Position numbers and translations under genes: made by a program
Origin: Bacteroidaceae bacterium
Lineage (GTDB): Bacteria; Bacteroidota; Bacteroidia; Bacteroidales; Bacteroidaceae
Direction of reading: 5' to 3'
DNA length: 44,237 nt
Assembly (NCBI GenBank): GCA_017469525.1
Contig: JAFUGG010000012.1
Span: 1 to 44,237 of the forward strand
The notes under the pieces: model-generated
What the model was told of the DNA's origin: nothing
The model's database searches: none
Seen by the model: only the letters and a program-made list of their open reading frames with translations
Shown here: in pieces, positions 34,801 to 41,464 of the stretch
Position numbering within the stretch: position 1 is the first letter of the stretch
Layout of the letters: the number at the start of each line of letters is the position of its first letter

Positions 34801-36420
34801 GTCGGCAGGAGCTTCGACGTATGGGATGGGGATGATGCCCATCTTGTAGTCGCAGACAGAGCAGTTCACCTGTGCCGTGCCGTTGGTGTGGGTGGCGGCG
34901 TTGGGCGATGTCAGCGTGACGGGTTCGCCTCCTGTGTGGAGAGCCTTGTTGACGGCTATGCCACAGTCTTCGCAGACGAGCCAGTGGGCATTGTTGTTGA
35001 TGTTCCATGCCGTGGTGACGTTCAGGTGCTCGCAGTCTTCTTCGTGCTGGCAGAGCTCGAGGCATTGGTCGTCTTCATAGCACCAATGCTCTGTGAACTC
35101 GTCGCTCTCGATGCAGAGGTCGTGGTCGCAACCCATCGAGGATGTGTTGTCGGCACAGCAGTCGAGGCAGAGCTCGCAGACGTCGCAACGGTCCTCGCCT
35201 TCGTAGCAATCGCCGCACTGGTCGCAGATGAAGTGGCCGTCGGCATCGTCATTCTCTGGACAGACGTCGTGGTCGCAATGCTCACGGCAGTCCTCGCACA
35301 GGCCGCAGTATTCGCAGAGCTCGCCTTCGTCGAAGCATTCGCCGCAGTCGGGGCAGACGTGGTCGTCCCATTCGGAGCCGTCGGGGCAGAGCTCATGCTC
35401 GCAGTGATAGTCGGTCTGGCAGTCGGCACAGAGTCCGCAGTATTCGCATTCCTCGTCCTGCGGGCATTGTCCGCATTCGGGGCAGAGGTGGTCTTCATAG
35501 TCAGAGGAAGCGAGGCAGTAGCCATGTTCGCAGCCTTCCGACTCTGCGAGTTCGTGGCAGCACTCTTCGCAAAGCTCGCAGTCGGAGCACTGGTCGAGAC
35601 CTGTCGCGCCCATACATCTGTTGCAGAACTGGCAAATCCAGTCGTTATCTTCGCAGCAGTGGATGCAGTGCTCGCCGCCATCTTTGCACCACTCTATCTC
35701 GCCTCCGAAGCAGGTTCCGCATTCTGGGCAATGCTCCTCGTATATGGCACAACTTTCACACATGCCGCATTCGGAGCAGACCTCCTCGTCGCACATGAAG
35801 CACTGGCGACAATGGATGAGGTCGTCTGCGGCAGCATCGTCCATGCAAGGGTTGCAGATGAGATGGTCCAGGCATGCATCGCCTTGCACGGCCTCCGTCT
35901 CTTCTCCTGCGATGACCATGCAGATGCCGCACTTCTCGCATTGCTCCTCGGCACAGTCTGTACAGTGTGGTGTTATCATTGAGTATTCGCAGTCGCACTC
36001 TTCGGCGCCTTCACCGAAGAGTTCGTGACAATAATGGCAGGCAGGAATTAAGCCGGCCTCAATCATCTCGTCTGCACAGTCGTAGCAGAGTCTCACATCA
36101 AGCAGATTGTACACTCCGTCGTGGTATTCGCCCTCTTCGATGCAGTTATCGCAGAACTCGCAATGGTGTTCCTGATAGCATTCCTCGTTGACATCCGCTA
36201 AGCAAGAGCCGCACTCGCAGAAGAATTCTGCGGCAATCTCTTCGGCTTCGCTGGAGCTTTCGGCATAGAAGGTGTACTCCTCGCCGCATTCTCCGCAGGT
36301 GGCAACGGCTTCGTTCCAGGTGTCAGTCCATTCCCAATCCCAGCTGTGAGCGTGCAGGAACGGGAACATCACGGTGGCCAGTGCCAACGTGATTCTCGCT
36401 AATGTCTGTCTCGTTTTCAT
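31819..36420 (-). CDS. Giant cysteine-rich exported protein with C-terminal tail
   Basis: 1533 residues with signal peptide MKTRQTLARITLALATVMFP. Between residues 42 and 463 I count about 79 cysteines, mostly CxxC pairs in a very acidic background. Residues about 261-444 hold four tandem 42-50-residue units of the form CPxCGxCxxxxxCxxCxLCxxC...CxHxxC. From about 480 to 1200 there are spaced repeats of the type CxxCG...HxF...ATxxxxGxxxxxCxxC. Then come beta domains, a Big_2-like Ig domain (PVTYRSSDETVAKVDAKTGA) and the tail YNVSGQRVGK...GHKELRK. LTPDPSPRREE before the tail is repeat-encoded (31902-31936). Zinc-ribbon-like metal binding or dense disulfide cross-linking are both possible; I know no characterised relative. 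Confidence 0.85.
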   Translation of the reverse strand: MKTRQTLARITLALATVMFPFLHAHSWDWEWTDTWNEAVATCGECGEEYTFYAESSSEAEEIAAEFFCECGSCLADVNEECYQEHHCEFCDNCIEEGEYHDGVYNLLDVRLCYDCADEMIEAGLIPACHYCHELFGEGAEECDCEYSMITPHCTDCAEEQCEKCGICMVIAGEETEAVQGDACLDHLICNPCMDDAAADDLIHCRQCFMCDEEVCSECGMCESCAIYEEHCPECGTCFGGEIEWCKDGGEHCIHCCEDNDWICQFCNRCMGATGLDQCSDCELCEECCHELAESEGCEHGYCLASSDYEDHLCPECGQCPQDEECEYCGLCADCQTDYHCEHELCPDGSEWDDHVCPDCGECFDEGELCEYCGLCEDCREHCDHDVCPENDDADGHFICDQCGDCYEGEDRCDVCELCLDCCADNTSSMGCDHDLCIESDEFTEHWCYEDDQCLELCQHEEDCEHLNVTTAWNINNNAHWLVCEDCGIAVNKALHTGGEPVTLTSPNAATHTNGTAQVNCSVCDYKMGIIPIPYVEAPADGSPYIITQPTDYTGRTNTGAWREEDGDRYTTFKVKAGGEGLSYQWYCRYGTGSGTKLSDDSYTVGTQTPTLKTLVYGDDCERQDRNIYCIVSNSKGSVTSDAAYFKAEHVFGRYTKKDNETHENHCFGEGCSVVKSVSKHRFSEWTLVRAATSDETGLREQQCMDCNFKNSESIPKVEPDHVHSFDMARYSLTQHWFVCSCGIASTEPRADHSFDQTEVVTPATETAKGENKIICSACGYFKTEKTDKLPHEHVWYTFSEIRIVLPNGHTGPDRTKGSYGPNSHTIKCKGCNERKTEKHTWGMFECRRDAKVQGNDTIPGRIVRACEVCSYDEEKFYPLGSWPIMIGGGTAYKGLKNSAGQIIRWITAAYAKKGDIIQVVYDPMSARTLDGSGFNLPQKFKSWTDGTGYTGETNIPWDNGRSSIDLPRLTFRFNRTTRQYQFTMPDGPATIFAVTEECTHTGSTKQSDRVEATCSSSGHEPHTLCADCDEILVEGARIPALGHDLPSTPIAGTAVVEYCMKYTTKYYGYFPNDATHGFTGDFVCNRCGETVKGKRTPLQHGVYDPWGTRTNYNWPKVENAVDATCTTDGRTGDLYCRFCNMLVERSEKELRYGHEWSDWEVVREATTKMKGMEKRVCLRNESHVETRITDYSGPDYSLKPDKTKLRFEWVYGQEPPTQVITFKSTGRDSILAITDADEPSYGDVLHVSTDGMKVYLRPNINGSHTPWMRSDEVLDVGINKVLTKEGETWNFTVPEILFTCDIKNTAEKYTLTIENGLASTLISNGHYLVPSTTRGSKLQIRGGERFQLEPEDEWKKDFLRWEIVKDASGMTQKDWEGRATSKNAWLQMSPNDVTIRAIYKKNEPSMTFSQTEVTATMDALDVTPKLRTSPGNLPVTYRSSDETVAKVDAKTGAVTYLKAGIATITASFSGNDHYSPATASYSLRITQDFIDGVGSLTPDPSPRREETYNVSGQRVGKHYRGIVVRKGHKELRK
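31902..31936. repeat. In-frame G/C palindromic repeat at the body-tail junction
   Basis: CTCTCCTTGGAGAGGGGTCG followed by GGGGTGAGG encodes SLTPDPSPRREE on the minus strand, directly before YNVSGQR. The peptide LTPDPSP is a familiar by-product of translating this type of intergenic repeat. Confidence 0.8.
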
Positions 36421-36477
36421 AGTTGTGTGTTTTTATTATATATTAATAATGTATATGTAAAGATACGAATTACCTTC

Positions 36478-36651
36478 TTACTGAGCAAGCCTTTCCTTAA
36501 TCTTCTGGTCTATCATCTTCTCCAGCCAAGGCTCTATGTCCTTCCATTTGCGCTCGAACAACCTGTCCATCTCAGCCTCCTGCTGAGAGAGGAAGCCGAG
36601 GTATTCCGCTGCAAGCTGATGGGCCGCTTTTTGTTTCTCGGATAGTGCCAT
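36478..36651 (-). CDS. 57-residue charged helical protein
   Basis: Reads MALSEKQKAAHQLAAEYLGF ... EKMIDQKIKERLAQ and stop (TAA at 36478-36480). It is predicted to be almost entirely helical and highly charged, without a signal sequence, so probably cytoplasmic. A canonical minus-strand -7 element TAACTTTG (36685-36678) lies 26 bases before the ATG. The cysteine-rich giant gene starts 57 bases after its stop on the same strand, so the two could share a transcript. I do not recognise a family. The promoter, clean start and helical composition support a real gene. Confidence 0.7.
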   Translation of the reverse strand: MALSEKQKAAHQLAAEYLGFLSQQEAEMDRLFERKWKDIEPWLEKMIDQKIKERLAQ

Positions 36652-36677
36652 GACAATTTATGTTGAAATTTCTGCTG

Positions 36678-36685
36678 CAAAGTTA
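36678..36685 (-). promoter_or_regulatory. -7 element of the 57-residue gene
   Basis: CAAAGTTA on the plus strand, TAACTTTG on the minus strand. There is no matching -33 TTTG at the usual distance. Confidence 0.55.
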
Positions 36686-36868
36686 CGGCTATTCTTTCGA
36701 AGGGCACTTGTTAAAATCTTCCAAAATTAGGCCCTTTTCTTGTTATTTTCTTCCAAAATATGTTCCCGAGCATAAAATTTTGGTACAAAACCTAAAAAAC
36801 GGTACAACTTCACATTTACTTCACACGATTTTCCATACTGCGTTGCCTATGTTCCCATAGGGGAGTGT

Positions 36869-36934
36869 TTGCATCTACATGTACATGCAATTGCATCTAC
36901 ATGTATGTGCAATTGCATTTACATGTATATGCAA
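36869..36934. repeat. 22-bp palindrome array F (TTGCAT family), three units
   Basis: Units at 36869, 36891 and 36913, with half-sites TTGCATCTACA, TGTACATGCAA, TGTATGTGCAA, TTGCATTTACA and TGTATATGCAA. The family is the same as at 17458 and 24896, with the same copy number of three. Confidence 0.93.
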
Positions 36935-37020
36935 ACTCCCCATGCTGTTGTGCAGAGTAAAAAGGCGGCAAAAATGACCTTGTCCGTCCCAGTTCATGCC
37001 CCGACGCAGGCATATGGAAA

Positions 37021-37051
37021 AGCCCGCCCATGCCGTGAGGCACAAGCGGGC
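37021..37051. terminator. Terminator downstream of GH97
   Basis: AGCCCGC-CATGCC-GTGA-GGCA-GCGGGCT hairpin. On the minus strand it is followed by TTTTCC, on the plus strand by CCTTTCTTATTT, so it may act in both directions. Confidence 0.65.
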
Positions 37052-37109
37052 TCCTTTCTTATTTCCTATATTTTGATGTCCGGTAAAGTCAGTCAGGCAT
37101 CCTAAGCCT

Positions 37110-37290
37110 GGAAGGCTTCACCTTGAGTAACCGTGGGCGAAGCCCTCGGAATCAGCGCACGACTTGCTTTCTCCTGCCTGGAAGGCAGTACCACTGCTGC
37201 CTCATAGTACTGCCTTCCAGGCAGGAGCAGGGGAGGGCTTCAAACTTTGTCCGAGGGCTTCGCCCCCGGTTACTCAAAGTGAAGCCTTCC
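37110..37290. repeat. Nested 41-bp and 20-bp inverted repeats (REP/MITE-like)
   Basis: Outer arms at 37110-37150 and 37250-37290 are 41 bases each with about two mismatches. Inner arms at 37171-37190 (CTCCTGCCTGGAAGGCAGTA) and 37208-37227 are perfect over 20 bases. The whole element can fold into a nested cruciform. The end of the right outer arm is identical over 28 bases to 31698-31725. Confidence 0.88.
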
Positions 37291-37472
37291 AGGCTTTATG
37301 CACCTCAGGCATTTTCAAGCCCCATTCAGTGAGAGTTGAACCAGGAAAGGCCCTCGCTTTCAAAGGGACAAGGGATGTCTTAGATATTTTAGCAGACAGC
37401 AATAAAAAACTATTATCGGAGCTTTTCCCCGGACAGCTATAATATTTTATATTCTCTTATTTCGCCAGCACT

Positions 37473-39425
37473 TCACTTTGCCAGTTCGATACGTGCACAC
37501 CAGCCACCGTTGCGCACCATGTGGATGGGCAGGACGGTCTGGCTGTCGACGTTATTCTCCTCGCGGAGATAGTCCATGGCGATGATGTGGGCGTTGACGC
37601 CATCCTTGAAGCTCGTCATCTTGTACTGCTTGCCTGCGGGCAGGAAGTCGAGCCGGAGCTGCAGGTCGCGCTCGTTGCTGTTGGTGATGCCGCCTACGAA
37701 CCACTGGTCGCCCTTACGCTTGGCTGTGACGATGTACTGACCGGCTTCGGCCAGCAGGACGCGTGTCTCGTCCCAATTCACAGGCACGCTGGTGAGGAAG
37801 TCGCGGCAGTCGGGCCACTGGTCATAGCGGCACGGGTTGTCCATCAGCATCTGGAGGTTGCTCTCAGCCAGTACGAAGATGGCCAGGTTGAAGGCTTTCG
37901 TGCCTACACCTGCACAGATAGGTCGGTTGCCGTGATGGCGTTCGGGCTGGTAGTTCAGCATGGAGCCGGGCGTGTAGTCCATGGGCCCGACGGCATTCCT
38001 GATGAAGGGAAGCCACACACTGTTGTCGGGTTTGCAGCTGCCGTTGTACTCCATGCCGCGCACGCCTTCGTAGGTCAGCACGTTGGGATACTTATAATCC
38101 AAGCCGCTGGGATGGAATGCGCCGTGGAAATCGACAAAGATGTGATGCTTGGCAGCCTCCTTGGCCACGCGCTCGTAGAAGTTTACCATCCAATGGTCCT
38201 GACGGTCCATGAAGTCAATCTTCGTACCCTTGATGCCCCACTCCTCGAATTTCTGGAAGAGGTCCATGTGATGCTCCACCGTGAGCCACGGCAGCCACAG
38301 GATGACGCCCACGCCTTTGCTCTTGCCGTAGGCGATAATCTCGGGCAGATGCACCTCGGGATTTGTCTCGAAGGGGTTGCGCGTGTTGAGTGCCCAGCCC
38401 TCGTCGATGAGGATGTAGCCTACGCCGTTGCGGGCTGCGAAGTCGATGAAGTATTTGTAGGTGTCGAGGTTGATGCCCGACTTGAACGTTACGTCCGGAC
38501 CGAAGGGGATGCCGTTGAGCCAATCCCAGCAAGTCTGTCCCACCTTAATCCAGTCGGTATCGCCGATGGCGTTGGCGGGTGCGAGGCGTACGGGCATCGT
38601 GCTCTCGGCCAGCTGTCCGTCGCGTTGTGTGATGAGCATATAGCGCCAGGGGAACGAGCGGGTGCCGCTGGTCTTGGCGACATAGTCGGCTTCCTTGAGA
38701 ATCTTGTGCCGACGGTCGCCGTCGTCCTCGTATTCGGTGGGGCACTTCGGCTGGATGATGGAGAAGGCGTTGGTGCCTTCGCCTGCTGACTTAAGGAAGA
38801 CGCCTGCGTAGTCGAACAGGTCGAACTCCGAGATGAGGACCTTTTGCTTCTCGCCCATGACGAGGATGGGCAGTTCGCTCATCTTGTCGTCTGCCTTCCA
38901 TTCATTGCTTGCGACGACGGAATAGTTCTCCTCGCAGCTCGTCTTGAAAGCGCCAGGCTGCTGCAGGACGAGCTTTGCCGGTGTGGCAAGCTGCCATGTA
39001 CCGTCCTCGCCCATCACTTCGATGTCGCCCTTCAGGGCCGTGATGAAGCGGTAGGCCACGCCGTCGTCATAGACGCGCCACTCCACCTTGTAGCCTCCGC
39101 CAAAGGTCAGCGTGAGCAGCGTATAGCTGTTTTCTACCTTGCTGAACTTGAGGGGGTGGATGGGCGTGATGGTCTCGCTGACCTTCTGTATCTTTTTGCC
39201 CTTGAGCGCGGGCTTCTCTCCGAGGGTGCGGTCGCGGAGGGTCATGCCGATGTGGTTCTGCCTGAAGAGCAGTTCGCCGTGGCTCTCCACGTCGTAGTAG
39301 ATACGGTCGGCGACTGTTACCGTCACCTTTGTCTGCCCGTCGGGACTTGTTGCGCTGACTTGTTTCTGCGCATGCGTGGCAAGACTCAGTATGAGCAGTG
39401 CCGCAAAGAAAAGAGACTTCTTCAT
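37473..39425 (-). CDS. Glycoside hydrolase family 97, probably the retaining (alpha-galactosidase-like) type
   Basis: 650 residues with signal peptide MKKSLFFAALLILSLATHA. It has the N-terminal beta-sandwich domain and then a TIM barrel typical of GH97 (VGYILIDEGWALNTRNPFE, VILWLPW). Asp404 in GTKIDFMDRQD matches the nucleophile position of retaining GH97 enzymes, and Glu453 in LTYEGVRGMEY is the likely acid/base. Inverting SusB-type alpha-glucosidases use a different set, so alpha-galactosidase-type activity is the better guess, from family knowledge. It probably acts in the periplasm. No susCD pair or other glycosidase is next to it, unlike typical polysaccharide loci. Confidence 0.92.
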   Translation of the reverse strand: MKKSLFFAALLILSLATHAQKQVSATSPDGQTKVTVTVADRIYYDVESHGELLFRQNHIGMTLRDRTLGEKPALKGKKIQKVSETITPIHPLKFSKVENSYTLLTLTFGGGYKVEWRVYDDGVAYRFITALKGDIEVMGEDGTWQLATPAKLVLQQPGAFKTSCEENYSVVASNEWKADDKMSELPILVMGEKQKVLISEFDLFDYAGVFLKSAGEGTNAFSIIQPKCPTEYEDDGDRRHKILKEADYVAKTSGTRSFPWRYMLITQRDGQLAESTMPVRLAPANAIGDTDWIKVGQTCWDWLNGIPFGPDVTFKSGINLDTYKYFIDFAARNGVGYILIDEGWALNTRNPFETNPEVHLPEIIAYGKSKGVGVILWLPWLTVEHHMDLFQKFEEWGIKGTKIDFMDRQDHWMVNFYERVAKEAAKHHIFVDFHGAFHPSGLDYKYPNVLTYEGVRGMEYNGSCKPDNSVWLPFIRNAVGPMDYTPGSMLNYQPERHHGNRPICAGVGTKAFNLAIFVLAESNLQMLMDNPCRYDQWPDCRDFLTSVPVNWDETRVLLAEAGQYIVTAKRKGDQWFVGGITNSNERDLQLRLDFLPAGKQYKMTSFKDGVNAHIIAMDYLREENNVDSQTVLPIHMVRNGGWCARIELAK

Positions 39426-39469
39426 GTTGTAGGTTTTAGTTAATATATCATTATGGTAGTGAATGTCTC

Positions 39470-39601
39470 AAAACGCATTATAGTGCTTCGTCCAAGACAT
39501 ACTATTGCTTCCCCCAAGGTAATAGCCTTCTTTGGCGAAGGTAATAGTATTCTTTGGCGAAGGTAATAGTATGTCTTGGGCGACGCACTATAATGCGTCT
39601 C
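39470..39601. repeat. 22-bp-period array G enclosed by a long inverted repeat
   Basis: Units at 39470, 39492, 39514, 39536, 39558 and 39580. The middle units are near-identical (CGAAGGTAATAGTATTCTTT-GG and variants). The outer units are inverted relatives of each other: CGCATTATAGTGC ... CCAAGACATACTATT on the left, and AATAGTATGTCTTGG ... GCACTATAATGCG on the right. The whole array is therefore one large dyad of about 130 bp. It lies between the GH97 start and the FKBP gene end. Confidence 0.88.
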
Positions 39602-39638
39602 ACAGGTGCCCTGTATGGGAGTGGCTGATGCCCCGTTC

Positions 39639-40544
39639 CTAATTCTTCGAAGCTTCCTTTTCGATCTCCAGGAGCTCAACGGTGAAGATGAGGCAGGAGA
39701 AGGGAGGAATCTTAGCCTGCTCGCGGTCCTTGTATGCGAGTTCCTGCGGAACATAGAGCTCCCACTTGCTTCCGACGGGCATCATGCAGAGGGCCTCGGT
39801 CCATCCGGGAATGACGCCGCTGACGGGGAACGACACGGGCTTGTTGCGCTTATAGGAGCTGTCGAACTCGGTGCCGTTGATGAGGTGGCCTTCATAGTTC
39901 ACCTTCACTTTCGACTCCTTCGTGGGAATCTCGCCAGTGCCCTGTGTCAGGATCTTGTACTGGAGGCCGCTGGGCGTCACCTTCACGCTGTCCTTCTTGG
40001 CATTGGCCTTGAGGAACTCCTCGCCCTCGATGCGGTTGGCACCGTACTTCTTCTCCATGTTCACCTTGTGGTAGTACTCCATCTGCTTCTTCACGAGCGC
40101 CTGGGTGCTGTCCATCGGGATGGTATTGTTCACGCCGGCAAAGCCCTCGCGGAAGCCCTTGATGAAGAGCTCCTTGTTCAGGATGTCGGTGCTGTCGTTC
40201 ACTTGCTTGGAGGCTCCGGGATAGACCTGCTCCTCCACCTGCTGACGTATCTCGACGCCGGCCAGACGAGCCTTCTCGCGCTTGTCGCCCTCGCTGAGTG
40301 TCTTCTGCTCGAAGCCTTTCAGGAAATCGACGACGTAGGTTGTGTCGATGCCCATGCGCTGAGCCAGATACATCTTCAGTCCGTTGGAGTTGGCGCGACC
40401 GAAGTGGTAGCTGAAGGTATCTACACTAACAGTGTCGACCACCTCGACGGGAGCCTTTGATTTCTTCTTCTTGCTGTTTTTCTTAGCGGCACTCATGCCC
40501 AGGGAAATGCAGGCACAGAGTGCAAACAGGATATACTTCTTCAT
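39639..40544 (-). CDS. Exported FKBP-type peptidyl-prolyl isomerase (third of three)
   Basis: 301 residues starting MKKYILFALCACISLGMSAA, a signal peptide followed by a Lys-rich stretch (KKNSKKKKSK). The N-terminal FKBP dimerisation region comes next (about residues 45-190). The C-terminal FKBP domain contains VKVNYEGHLINGTEFDSSY, FPVSGVIPGWTEALCMMPVG and IPPFSCLIFTVELLEIE. The frame continues upstream, but that part overlaps the preceding gene; the Met at 40544 gives a 4-base gap and a proper signal sequence. It acts as a periplasmic prolyl isomerase or chaperone. Confidence 0.93.
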   Translation of the reverse strand: MKKYILFALCACISLGMSAAKKNSKKKKSKAPVEVVDTVSVDTFSYHFGRANSNGLKMYLAQRMGIDTTYVVDFLKGFEQKTLSEGDKREKARLAGVEIRQQVEEQVYPGASKQVNDSTDILNKELFIKGFREGFAGVNNTIPMDSTQALVKKQMEYYHKVNMEKKYGANRIEGEEFLKANAKKDSVKVTPSGLQYKILTQGTGEIPTKESKVKVNYEGHLINGTEFDSSYKRNKPVSFPVSGVIPGWTEALCMMPVGSKWELYVPQELAYKDREQAKIPPFSCLIFTVELLEIEKEASKN

Positions 40545-40548
40545 TGTT

Positions 40549-41418
40549 TTATTTTTCGATGCCAAGCAGTTCAATCTTGAAGATAAGGCAAGAGAACGGA
40601 GTAATCTTGCCAGTTTCACGCTCGCCGTAAGCCTGCTCCTGAGGGATGTAAACCATCCAGGTGGAACCTACAGGCATGTTGGTCAGAGCCTTCTTCCAAC
40701 CTGGGATAACCTGGTCGCAACGGAACTTGGCAGGCTCGTTGCGCTGATAGCTGCTGTCGAAGATAGTGTCGTTGAGGAGCTTGCCCTCGTAGTTCACGCT
40801 AACCTTGTTGGTGTCGGCAGGAACAGCACCTGTGCCTTCGGTCAGCACTTCGTAGTAAATGCCGTCGCCCAGCTCCTTGATGCCTTCCTTCTTGGCAATC
40901 TTGGCCATGTAGTCCTCGCACTCCTTCTTCCAGTCGCCATACTTCTCGGCCATTACTCTTGCCTTGACGGTCTGCATCATGGTCTGCATGGTCTGAACAG
41001 CTTCGTCGGGAGTCATCAGGCAGTCCTTGCCGCTTGCACCTGAGATGAAGCCAGCCAGAAGGTTCTGAAGGCTCACCTGGCGAGTGCTGTCCTCACCGAA
41101 GATTTCGTAGCTAAGGCCGGGAATCCACTGCTGAGCAATCTGCTGACCCATCTGCAGACCTGCATAGTAGGCAGCCTTCTTCTTGCTGTCGCCAGCATTG
41201 GCAGCTTCTGTCAAGCCCTTGAAGAACTCGTCCATGTAGGTTGTGTCGACGCCCATGCGCTGGGTCAGATACTCTTTCAGTCCATTCGTCTGAGCCACAC
41301 CGACAGCATAGGTCAGCGTGTCAACATCGTCCTTCAAGTTAGCTTTGGGAGTGCCGTTTGTGCAACTTCCCATGATAGCAGCCACTACAACGGCTGCGAG
41401 AATAGAAAACTTTTTCAT
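40549..41418 (-). CDS. FKBP-type prolyl isomerase, lipoprotein (second of three)
   Basis: 289 residues with a lipoprotein signal ending MGSCTNGT (lipobox Cys19), so it is anchored to a membrane. The helical N-terminal dimerisation domain starts DTLTYAVGVAQTNGLKEYLTQ and closely resembles that of the next gene. The FKBP domain has VSVNYEGKLLNDTIFDSSY and CDQVIPGWKKALTNMPVGS. The similarity to its downstream neighbour suggests tandem duplication. Confidence 0.94.
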   Translation of the reverse strand: MKKFSILAAVVVAAIMGSCTNGTPKANLKDDVDTLTYAVGVAQTNGLKEYLTQRMGVDTTYMDEFFKGLTEAANAGDSKKKAAYYAGLQMGQQIAQQWIPGLSYEIFGEDSTRQVSLQNLLAGFISGASGKDCLMTPDEAVQTMQTMMQTVKARVMAEKYGDWKKECEDYMAKIAKKEGIKELGDGIYYEVLTEGTGAVPADTNKVSVNYEGKLLNDTIFDSSYQRNEPAKFRCDQVIPGWKKALTNMPVGSTWMVYIPQEQAYGERETGKITPFSCLIFKIELLGIEK

Positions 41419-41464
41419 GTTGTTTGTTTAATTTTGAATTTATTAATTTTGATTTTTGAATTTG

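Larger units (their letters stand above)
36686..37472. other. Intergenic region with array F, terminator and nested palindrome; no gene
   Basis: About 790 bases without a credible gene. It holds the TTGCAT array (36869-36934), a terminator (37021-37051), the nested inverted repeat (37110-37290) and a GACAGCAATA motif (37395-37404) followed by CCCCGGACAGCTATAATA just before the GH97 stop. The open frames crossing it are made of palindrome sequence. Confidence 0.7.

Noticed and set aside
33862..35982. A 706-codon open frame antisense to the cysteine-rich giant gene
   Set aside because: It is the mirror of the Cys/Glu/Asp-rich codon pattern on the minus strand (Cys codons read as Ala and Thr). 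It shows no domain, signal or promoter, and the minus-strand frame has signal peptide, repeats and tail.
36427..36645. A 72-codon plus-strand open frame
   Set aside because: It is antisense to the 57-residue minus-strand gene, which has a canonical -7 element and a sensible helical product.
37123..37442. Two overlapping plus-strand open frames over 37.1-37.4 kb
   Set aside because: They translate the nested palindrome and REP-like sequence. Palindromes give open frames on both strands.
37473..39425. A polysaccharide utilisation locus around GH97 and the sulfatase
   Set aside because: No susC/susD pair or sensor-regulator is present. The two enzymes are 10 kb apart, on opposite strands, and separated by unrelated surface-protein genes.
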